Assembly (NCBI GenBank): GCA_015256945.1
Contig: JABZLB010000041.1
Coordinates: 1-19,570 of the forward strand
DNA from: Prevotellaceae bacterium
Lineage (GTDB): Bacteria; Bacteroidota; Bacteroidia; Bacteroidales; Bacteroidaceae
Length of the DNA: 19,570 nt
Direction of reading: 5' to 3'
Part shown: positions 10,173-15,326 of the stretch, piece after piece
How the letters are laid out: each line of letters starts with the position of its first letter
How positions within the stretch are numbered: the stretch's first letter is position 1
Position numbers and translations under genes: made by a program
The notes under the pieces: model-generated
Told to the model about the DNA's origin: nothing
What the model saw: only the letters and a program-made list of their open reading frames with translations
Databases searched by the model: none

Positions 10173-10232
10173 GATTCTATGTTTTATACTAATAATAATT
10201 CTTGAATATTCTCTTGTAATGTATTTTGTGTT

Positions 10233-10490
10233 TTATTCGTAATACGAACCCCAATCTTCATCTTCTTCATCATCATAGAAGTTATTACGCTTTGCATCAC
10301 CTAAACCACCACTTGGTGTTCCAGGCTGTGCCGGGTTGTGACCACTGTCACCTGCATCCCCAATGCCCCCTCCTGATACGGCTCCTGTATGACCGCCTCT
10401 GAAAGAAACATAGAGCAACGATGTACAACCTTCAACATTTGTCAACAATGCAGAAGGCCTTAAATACCTTTTCCGCTTTTTCATTTCCAT
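10233..10490 (-). CDS. Small Gly-rich protein with basic N-terminus and acidic tail
   Basis: An 85-residue protein (or 83, if translation begins at the second Met, which gives MKKRKRYLRPSALL). The N-terminus is basic. A short conserved-looking block PSALLTNVEGCTSLLYVS contains the only Cys. The middle is rich in Gly, Ser and Pro (GGGIGDAGDSGHNPAQPGTPSG), and the C-terminus is strongly acidic and aromatic (FYDDEEDEDWGSYYE). The layout (Lys/Tyr/Pro start, Leu-Leu-Ser block, Gly-rich middle, acidic tail) resembles numerous short hypothetical proteins of Prevotella and Bacteroides, recalled from general experience and not verified here. There is no convincing signal peptide or membrane helix. It is the first gene after the promoter at 10826-10857 and is followed 60 nt later by the surface lipoprotein, so a role with that protein is plausible. 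The function is unknown. Confidence 0.72.
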   Translation of the reverse strand: MEMKKRKRYLRPSALLTNVEGCTSLLYVSFRGGHTGAVSGGGIGDAGDSGHNPAQPGTPSGGLGDAKRNNFYDDEEDEDWGSYYE

Positions 10491-10680
10491 TATATAATTG
10501 ATTAAAATATGATTTCCCTTTGCAATCTTTTCTTCATTTAAAATTGATAACTTACCTTAAATAAGCGATATATAACATATCAACAGGGAAATGAATGCTC
10601 ACTTCCTTGCATACAATTACATCCGTACACACACACGTATAGGGATATAAATAGTTTTCTAAATTTGCTATTAGTTTATT

Positions 10681-10690
10681 GGGGGGGGGG
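10681..10690. repeat. G10 homopolymer (C10 in the leader transcript)
   Basis: Ten consecutive G residues stand in AT-rich DNA, preceded by TTTATT and followed by TAATAAATTA. No other run of G or C this long was noticed in the window. It lies about 190 nt before the small protein's ATG and inside the predicted leader, and directly adjoins an inverted repeat at 10697-10719. Such tracts are prone to slipped-strand length change. Confidence 0.95.
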
Positions 10691-10696
10691 TAATAA

Positions 10697-10719
10697 ATTA
10701 TTTGGAATCACCAAATAAT
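10697..10719 (-). other. Hairpin beside the homopolymer tract
   Basis: A perfect 9-bp inverted repeat, ATTATTTGG and CCAAATAAT, is separated by a 5-nt loop. In the - strand transcript it is followed 6 nt later by the C10 run. It has only two G-C pairs next to the loop, so it is not very stable. It is not a standard terminator because no U tract follows. Confidence 0.5.
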
Positions 10720-10825
10720 AACAATTAAAAAATGATAAAATATCAACTATTACCCTTGCAAACATCATTATAAAATGTTTATTAATTACCAATATGCCTT
10801 GATAAAACTCTCCTAAAAAACGCTG

Positions 10826-10857
10826 CAAAGGTATATTTTATTTTTATAATAAACAAA
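10826..10857 (-). promoter_or_regulatory. Bacteroidetes-type promoter of the small protein/lipoprotein unit
   Basis: On the - strand the -33 box TTTG (10857-10854) is followed by a 20-nt AT-rich spacer and the -7 box TACCTTTG (10833-10826), an exact fit to TAnnTTTG for the primary sigma factor of Bacteroidetes. Transcription should start near 10820. A 6-bp inverted repeat (AAAGGT 10827-10832, ACCTTT 10861-10866) brackets the core but is too short to suggest an invertible promoter. Confidence 0.75.
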
Positions 10858-11080
10858 AGAACCTTTAATTTTTAAAATAGAAAGATTAGATTTATGAGAA
10901 TATTTAGTTTTAATAACTTGTTCTTCCGGGCTAATATTACATCTGTCATTATTGTATGGTTATAAAAAGAAACAGAACTCTTTACGTAGAATTCTGTTTC
11001 CCATATCCTCGTCTGCTTCAAATAAAATCGTAGCAGATAGAAAGTATTTATTTAATCGTTTACTTGTTACAATTATTATT
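10858..11080. other. Intergenic region between promoter and phosphosugar mutase gene
   Basis: This AT-rich gene-free stretch lies between the - strand promoter at 10826-10857 and the stop of the mutase gene at 11081. It contains the mutase terminator (10969-11000). I see no other gene or RNA here; a short + strand reading frame from 10952 runs through the terminator into the mutase gene and is not credible. Confidence 0.6.
10969..11000 (-). terminator. Rho-independent terminator of the phosphosugar mutase gene
   Basis: An inverted repeat GAAACAGAACTCT / AGAATTCTGTTTC has 12 paired bases with one internal mismatch and a 6-nt loop. On the - strand it is followed directly by TTTTTAT, the expected U tract. 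It lies about 80 nt past the mutase stop codon. Confidence 0.85.
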
Positions 11081-12829
11081 TTATTTCAGCCTAAGGCTCT
11101 CTTTTATAGCTTCTATCTTCTGCATTGCCTTGTTACTCAGGGCTTCATATTGTGAAGCATCGGTTAGAACATCCTTTACTTCAATGTAGAATTTGATTTT
11201 AGGCTCGGTACCCGATGGCCTTACACTCACCTTTGTACCATCATTACAGAACCATTGCAGAACATTACTTGTCTCCGGCATCACGAGTTTTGTAATGTTT
11301 CCATCAGCATCGCGCGCCTCAAGAGTTTTGTAATCCTTACACAGAACAACTGTCGAGCCGCCTAAATCTTTTGGCGGATTACTACGGAAATTGGCCATCA
11401 TCTGCTGGATTTCCTCTGCACCCGCCTTACCTGGACGCTCTACATTGATGGTATGTTCCTTTGAAAAACCATACTCTTTGTAAATATCCATCAATATATC
11501 GTACAGAGTTTTACCGTTGTCCTTGGCATAAGCACAAATTTCAGCCAACAGAGAGCAGGCACTAACAGCGTCTTTGTCGCGTACAAAATCTTCAGCAAGA
11601 AAACCGTAGCTCTCTTCACCGCCACCAATATACTGCTGTTTTCCTTCCGACAATGCTATTTCGCGTGCAATCCATTTAAAGCCGGTATAGCAGTCACGCA
11701 TTTCTACATGCTGTTTCTCGGCTATTTTATGTATCAGCTCGGTTGTAACTATGGTTTTAACAATAAAGTCGGAAGGCTTCATCTTACCAGTAGCTTTGCG
11801 GTTCGATATAATGTACCACAAGAAAATCATACAGGTTTGATTGCCATCGATAAGCACCCACTGGCCCTTGCTGTTCTTACAGGCCATGCCTACTCTGTCG
11901 GCATCAGGGTCGCTCGCCATTAAAATATCTGCATCCAGTTTCTTTGCATCGCGCAGGCCTAAAGTCAGTGCTTCAGCAAACTCAGGGTTAGGGCGGTCGA
12001 CCGTTGGAAAGTTACCGTCCTTTATCATCTGCTCTGGAACACAATGAACATTGTCGAAACCCCAGAACGCCAACGACCTCGGGATGATTACACGACCTGC
12101 TCCATGCAGTGGCGTATAAACAATTTTCAGATCGTGCTGGCGCTTAATGACATCGGGATCGATTGAGATTGTACGAATCTTACGGAGATAAGGTTCGTCA
12201 ATATCTTCGCCTATAACCTGTATAAGCTGCTTATTTCCTTCAAACTTCACGTCGTCGACCGTACACTTGTTCACCTCGTCGATAATACCCTTATCGTGTG
12301 GAGCAAGCACTTGTGCGCCATCTTCCCAATAAGCTTTATAGCCATTGTATTCACGCGGATTATGACTTGCCGTAATATTTACGCCTGCCTGTGCCTTCAG
12401 ATAGCGAATGGCAAACGAACATTCAGGTGTTGGACGCAGGTCGTCAAAAATGTAAGCCTTGATACCATTGGCCGAAAAAATGTCGGCAACAGTCTCTGCA
12501 AACAGACGGCTGTTGTTGCGACAGTCGTGACAAACAACTACCGAAATCTGCTCCTTATCCTTAAAATTTTTCTTAAGGTAATTGGCGAAGCCCTGGGTTG
12601 CCATGCCTACCGTATAGATATTCATACGGTTACTGCCAGCCCCCATGATACCACGCAAACCGCCTGTGCCAAATTCGAGGTCCTTATAGAAGCTTTCTAT
12701 AAGATTTGTTTTGTCGGCATTATCAATCATCGACTGAACTTCCTTGCGCGTTTTCTCGTCAAACGATGGAGAAAGCCATTGCTTAGCCTTGGCCTCACAC
12801 TGTTGTATCAGCTGTGCGTTATTTTCCAT
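11081..12829 (-). CDS. Phosphoglucomutase/phosphomannomutase (alpha-D-phosphohexomutase)
   Basis: This cytoplasmic enzyme interconverts hexose 1-phosphates and 6-phosphates through a phosphoserine intermediate, linking glycolysis to nucleotide-sugar and polysaccharide synthesis. The 582-residue protein has all four family landmarks: the active-site loop TASHNPREYNGYK with phosphorylated Ser155; the metal loop DPDADRVG (D307, D309, D311); the sugar-binding loop GGEESYGF (403-410); and the C-terminal phosphate-binding loop RPSGTEPKIKFY (R537, S539, G540). The length and the GLRGIMGAG element near the N-terminus fit the long PgcA-like bacterial subgroup, which is usually annotated as phospho-sugar mutase. 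It appears to be transcribed alone: it ends in its own terminator (10969-11000) and starts from the divergent region shared with DUF4491. Whether glucose or mannose phosphate is preferred cannot be read from the sequence. Confidence 0.95.
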   Translation of the reverse strand: MENNAQLIQQCEAKAKQWLSPSFDEKTRKEVQSMIDNADKTNLIESFYKDLEFGTGGLRGIMGAGSNRMNIYTVGMATQGFANYLKKNFKDKEQISVVVCHDCRNNSRLFAETVADIFSANGIKAYIFDDLRPTPECSFAIRYLKAQAGVNITASHNPREYNGYKAYWEDGAQVLAPHDKGIIDEVNKCTVDDVKFEGNKQLIQVIGEDIDEPYLRKIRTISIDPDVIKRQHDLKIVYTPLHGAGRVIIPRSLAFWGFDNVHCVPEQMIKDGNFPTVDRPNPEFAEALTLGLRDAKKLDADILMASDPDADRVGMACKNSKGQWVLIDGNQTCMIFLWYIISNRKATGKMKPSDFIVKTIVTTELIHKIAEKQHVEMRDCYTGFKWIAREIALSEGKQQYIGGGEESYGFLAEDFVRDKDAVSACSLLAEICAYAKDNGKTLYDILMDIYKEYGFSKEHTINVERPGKAGAEEIQQMMANFRSNPPKDLGGSTVVLCKDYKTLEARDADGNITKLVMPETSNVLQWFCNDGTKVSVRPSGTEPKIKFYIEVKDVLTDASQYEALSNKAMQKIEAIKESLRLK

Positions 12830-12928
12830 ATTGCTTATATTTATTGTTTATTTTATTAATGGCAAAAGTAGCAAATAATTTATGAAAAACTATATACTAT
12901 GCGGTATTTTTATTATATTTGCCCCACT
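12830..12928. promoter_or_regulatory. Divergent promoter region, mutase (-) and DUF4491-rlmH (+)
   Basis: This is a 99-nt AT-rich region between two divergent genes. A -7 box TACTTTTG lies on the - strand (12870-12863), 34 nt before the mutase ATG, and TATATTTG lies on the + strand (12914-12921), 7 nt before the ATG at 12929. Neither has a clear TTTG 20 nt upstream, so both are half-supported. If the + strand box is used, the DUF4491 mRNA would be nearly leaderless. Confidence 0.5.
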
Positions 12929-13231
12929 ATGTATTTTACAGGTATTATCATTACAGTTATTACATTTTTCATTATCGGGATATTCCATCCCATAGTTATC
13001 AAAACCGAGTACTACTTTGGTACAAAACCATGGTGGATTTTCTTAGTATCAGGGCTCATCTGTGTAGCGTGCTCGATAGTGGTATGCAATATTATTGCGT
13101 CTACAATACTGGGTATTCTGGGAGCCACTCTGCTGTGGTCGATAAACGAGCTTTTTGAACAGAAGGAACGTGTAGAAAAGGGATGGTTCCCCAAAAACGA
13201 GAAACGGGCATCAGAATATACCCATAAATGA
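12929..13231 (+). CDS. DUF4491 family small membrane protein
   Basis: A protein of 100 residues from the ATG at 12929. A longer reading frame begins at 12899, but its extra ten residues are atypical, and family members recalled from Bacteroidetes begin at the equivalent of MYFTGIIITVITFF. The sequence shows two or three hydrophobic segments: residues about 3-20; about 35-55 (WWIFLVSGLICVACSIVV); and about 58-72. Between and after these are conserved-looking motifs FHPIVIKTEYYFGTKPWW and ELFEQKERVEKGWFPKN. It is predicted to sit in the inner membrane with a charged cytoplasmic tail. No catalytic motif is visible and the function is unknown. Its TGA overlaps the rlmH start (ATGA), so the two are translationally coupled. 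Confidence 0.85.
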   Translation: MYFTGIIITVITFFIIGIFHPIVIKTEYYFGTKPWWIFLVSGLICVACSIVVCNIIASTILGILGATLLWSINELFEQKERVEKGWFPKNEKRASEYTHK

Positions 13232-13698
13232 AGACGATTCTTCTTTTGGTAGGCAAAACCCAAAACAAAAACTTCCAGGCTGGCATCAGCGATTACAGTG
13301 AGCGTATAACCCATTATATGCCCTTTGAAATAAAGGTTATACCCGAATTAAAAAATACCCGGAATCTGAACGAAGAACAACAAAAGGTTCGTGAGGGCGA
13401 ATTGATTCTGAAAGAACTGCAACCTGCTGATACCGTTGTGCTGATGGACGAGCACGGTAAGGAGCTTCGGAGCATAGAACTCGCCCGATGGTTGCAGGGG
13501 AAACAGAACATCTCGCGACGACTTGTCTTTGTAATTGGCGGGCCATACGGCTTTTCGCCCGATGTGTATGCAAGGGCAAACGAACAGCTCAGCCTTTCAA
13601 AAATGACATTCAGCCATCAGATGGTGCGCCTTATCATGGTTGAGCAGCTGTATCGTGCCTGTACCATTATTAAGGGTGAACCCTATCACCACGAATAA
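13228..13698 (+). CDS. rlmH: 23S rRNA (pseudouridine1915-N3)-methyltransferase RlmH
   Basis: This SPOUT-class methyltransferase uses S-adenosylmethionine to methylate N3 of pseudouridine 1915 in helix 69 of 23S rRNA, acting on assembled 70S ribosomes. The protein has 156 residues, the usual family length. The SAM-binding and trefoil-knot elements are visible: VLMDEHGKELRS, the loop FVIGGPYGFS (G104, G105, P106, G108), and the C-terminal knot HQMVRLIMVEQLYRAC followed by the near-invariant tail IIKGEPYHHE. It is the second gene of a two-gene unit with DUF4491 and starts inside that gene's stop codon. Confidence 0.98.
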   Translation: MKTILLLVGKTQNKNFQAGISDYSERITHYMPFEIKVIPELKNTRNLNEEQQKVREGELILKELQPADTVVLMDEHGKELRSIELARWLQGKQNISRRLVFVIGGPYGFSPDVYARANEQLSLSKMTFSHQMVRLIMVEQLYRACTIIKGEPYHHE

Positions 13699-13728
13699 AC
13701 AACGGTACAGGCCCTGTGCCCTGATAGG
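13682..13728 (+). other. Nested hairpin over the rlmH stop codon
   Basis: CCTATCA (13682-13688) can pair with TGATAGG (13722-13728), enclosing an inner hairpin GGTACA/TGTGCC (13704-13720, one G-U pair). The rlmH stop lies inside the outer loop. It is followed by TCTTTATCC, a weak U tract. It may be an imperfect terminator or an mRNA 3'-end structure. Confidence 0.3.
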
Positions 13729-13854
13729 TCTTTATCCAATAGAAATTTTGTCTGTTCTGAGAGGAAAGCGGCGTAAACCATGTGCCATGCTTCCCTTTTC
13801 CATCTGCCATTTGAACATATTACGTAAGCATTTACTTTGTCAGGGTTATTGCTC

Positions 13855-13943
13855 GACGGCCGTCAGCAACGCGTACGACGGTCGTCGAACAATGCGTATG
13901 ACGTTCGCCAGCAACGCTGCTGACGGCCGCCGAACAATGAACA
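13855..13943. repeat. GC-rich palindromic tandem array, four 22-23-nt units
   Basis: Four units each begin GACG and are 22, 23, 22 and 22 nt long: 13855-13876, 13877-13899, 13900-13921 and 13922-13943. Units 1 and 3 share CAGCAACGC and units 2 and 4 share CGAACAATG, so the array is also two copies of a dimer of about 45 nt. Unit 1 contains the perfect palindrome GACGGCCGTC, extended by flanking TTGCT...AGCAA with one bulged C (13849-13869). CCAGCAACGCTGCTG in units 3/4 can also fold back. GC content is far above that of the flanks. It resembles REP/MITE-like intergenic elements; its origin is not known. Confidence 0.75.
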
Positions 13944-14022
13944 ATAGCAAGTAATGCGGGTGACATACCGTTAAGACGGGCTACACAAACAGGGCAAAAC
14001 CTATTAATAATACAATACAAAC

Positions 14023-14052
14023 AGGCGTAAGAACAGTTGTGTTCCTACGCCT
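14023..14052. terminator. Bidirectional terminator between rlmH and cydB
   Basis: An inverted repeat AGGCGTAAGAACA / TGTTCCTACGCCT has 12 paired bases, one A-C mismatch and a GTTG loop. It is placed between the convergent rlmH and cydB genes. T-rich sequence follows on the - strand (GTTTGTATTGTATTATT) and a weaker tract on + (TATCTTAT). Confidence 0.75.
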
Positions 14053-14064
14053 TATCTTATAACC

Positions 14065-14097
14065 TGTATGTGGGTATTAAAAACCAACCCATATACA
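14065..14097. other. Second hairpin 3' of cydB
   Basis: TGTATGTGGGT and ACCCATATACA form an 11-position stem with one G-U (mismatched on the - strand) around an 11-nt loop. It begins 28 nt after the cydB stop and is followed by the stronger hairpin at 14023-14052. It lacks a U tract of its own, so it may stabilise the mRNA end or assist the neighbouring terminator. Confidence 0.5.
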
Positions 14098-14125
14098 AGA
14101 CACGATGCAGACCATACAGGCAGAC

Positions 14126-15268
14126 TTAATACGCCTCGCCTTCCTGCAGCTCTTTCCTGTCTATTTTCTTCTTATCTATCGAATACCATGCGTATGCTCC
14201 GTAACAAATAATTACCGGAATAAGTAACGATACGTAAGCCATTACACGCAATGTAGTTTCGCTGCTGCACGCATTACTGATGGTAAGCGAGCTTTGAATA
14301 TCGACATTTGACGGATAAAACGCCGTATTGTTCCATCCTGCAATAAGGAAAAGTACCAGCACTACCATCATTTCGCCAATGGCTGCGGGCCATATACCCT
14401 TTACATAATTATGGTCGAAGAATGTACGTACAATGCCATAGAGCAGCAAAAGCACGCCGGCGAGCAGCACAATAGCCAGAGGCCACATGGTAAGCAGGTT
14501 GTTAAGATACTTCATGGGCTCCATAAATATAACGCCTGTATCGGGATTACTGGAGAAACCATCTTTGAAAAGGGTGCGGATAAAGAATGTAAGGAAACAT
14601 ACCAAAAAGGCTATTGTATATATTCCTAAGAACTTACGTATACGCGAACGAATCACAGTGTCGTTGATATTATTGTTCATATACAGCATGCCCATGATGG
14701 AAGCCAGCAGATAAACGGCAATACCAAAGAGCACATTCCAGCCGTCGAGCAGAGCATCAAGACCAGCACTGGCGTTAGCCCAGTGGCTGATGACAGGCTG
14801 TGTACCTGCCAGCATATTACCCTTTTCGATGAAAAAGTTGCTGCCGTCAAAGAAAGTAGCTACGGCTCCACCCAGCAACAGTGGTCCTACAACACCGTTA
14901 AAGATAAGACAAAACTGAAAAATTCGTGCCCCAAGTAAATTACCTGTCTTGTGCTGAAACTCGTAACTTACGGCCTGTACTACAAAACTAAAGAGTATAA
15001 GCATCCATATCCAGTAGGCCCCACCGAAGCTGGTGCTGTAAAATAACGGAAAGGAGGCAAAGAAAGAAGCTCCAAATGTAGCCAGCGTGGTAAAGGTAAA
15101 CTCCCACTTACGGCCCGTTGAGTTAACAACTAACCGGCGCTCTTCGGGTGTTTTGCCTAAAGCAAAAATAAGACTGTTCGCCCCCTGGACAAAGAGAAAA
15201 AAGACGAGGAACGCTGCCATAAGCGAAACAACGAACCACCAGTATGATTGAAAAAATGAGTAATCCAT
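14126..15268 (-). CDS. cydB: Cytochrome bd ubiquinol oxidase subunit II
   Basis: This is subunit II of the inner-membrane bd-type quinol oxidase, which reduces O2 to water at low oxygen tension without pumping protons. The 380-residue protein begins SYWWFVVSLMAAFLVFFLFVQGANSL and carries the CydB signatures NSTGRKWEFTFTTLATFGASFFASFPLFYST and ARIFQFCLIFNGVVGPLLLGG-type segments, with about eight to nine hydrophobic helices and a charged C-terminal tail (KKKIDRKELQEGEAY). It follows cydA by 58 nt on the same strand and forms the last gene of the DUF4492-cydA-cydB unit. In a Bacteroidales host this oxidase supports nanaerobic respiration and oxygen scavenging. Hairpins at 14065-14097 and 14023-14052 end the transcript. 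Confidence 0.97.
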   Translation of the reverse strand: MDYSFFQSYWWFVVSLMAAFLVFFLFVQGANSLIFALGKTPEERRLVVNSTGRKWEFTFTTLATFGASFFASFPLFYSTSFGGAYWIWMLILFSFVVQAVSYEFQHKTGNLLGARIFQFCLIFNGVVGPLLLGGAVATFFDGSNFFIEKGNMLAGTQPVISHWANASAGLDALLDGWNVLFGIAVYLLASIMGMLYMNNNINDTVIRSRIRKFLGIYTIAFLVCFLTFFIRTLFKDGFSSNPDTGVIFMEPMKYLNNLLTMWPLAIVLLAGVLLLLYGIVRTFFDHNYVKGIWPAAIGEMMVVLVLFLIAGWNNTAFYPSNVDIQSSLTISNACSSETTLRVMAYVSLLIPVIICYGAYAWYSIDKKKIDRKELQEGEAY

Positions 15269-15326
15269 ATTTTTTTATATTCTGAATTAATAATTAAATC
15301 GTGATGAATCAGCCACCCGTGGTATG

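Larger units (their letters stand above)
10491..10825 (-). promoter_or_regulatory. About 330-nt leader of the small protein/lipoprotein unit
   Basis: This is the gene-free stretch between the predicted transcription start (about 10820) and the first ATG. In transcript order it carries a 9-bp hairpin (10697-10719, ATTATTTGG/CCAAATAAT, 5-nt loop), then immediately a run of ten C (ten G on the + strand, 10681-10690), then AT-rich sequence up to the ATG, with a purine-rich AAAGGGAAA about 20-30 nt upstream. No small reading frame of note was seen. The length and the homopolymer are unusual for this genome type. Regulatory function is inferred, not shown. Confidence 0.45.
13699..14125. other. 427-nt intergenic region between convergent rlmH and cydB
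   Basis: No credible gene is present. In order the region holds a nested hairpin just past rlmH, about 130 nt of unremarkable sequence, a GC-rich palindromic tandem array (13855-13943), and two strong hairpins (14023-14052 and 14065-14097). Short reading frames across the array exist on both strands but lack start signals and look like by-products of the repeat. Confidence 0.7.

Noticed and set aside
10827..10866. Inverted repeat AAAGGT/ACCTTT bracketing the promoter, considered as an invertible promoter
   Set aside because: Six bases is too short for the recombinase sites of known Bacteroidetes invertible promoters, and no invertase gene is nearby; one arm is simply part of the -7 box.
10952..11155. 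67-residue + strand frame before the mutase gene
   Set aside because: It crosses the mutase terminator and the end of the mutase gene and has no recognisable features.
12296..12859. 187-residue reading frame on the + strand opposite the phosphosugar mutase gene
   Set aside because: It is antisense to a gene with all family motifs. Its translation is Cys/Ile-rich without any recognisable domain, and it arises from codon bias of the true gene.
12899..12928. Longer N-terminus for the DUF4491 protein
   Set aside because: The extra ten residues (MRYFYYICPT) do not fit the family's usual start, and the likely -7 promoter box lies inside them.
13855..13943. GC-rich repeat array considered as a CRISPR array
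   Set aside because: The units abut without unique spacers, differ from each other, and no cas gene is in the window.
13640..13954. 104-residue + strand frame running from rlmH into the tandem array, with a repeated SNA-DGRRTM peptide
   Set aside because: The start lies inside rlmH in another frame, there is no initiation signal, and the repeated peptide follows directly from the 45-nt DNA repeat.
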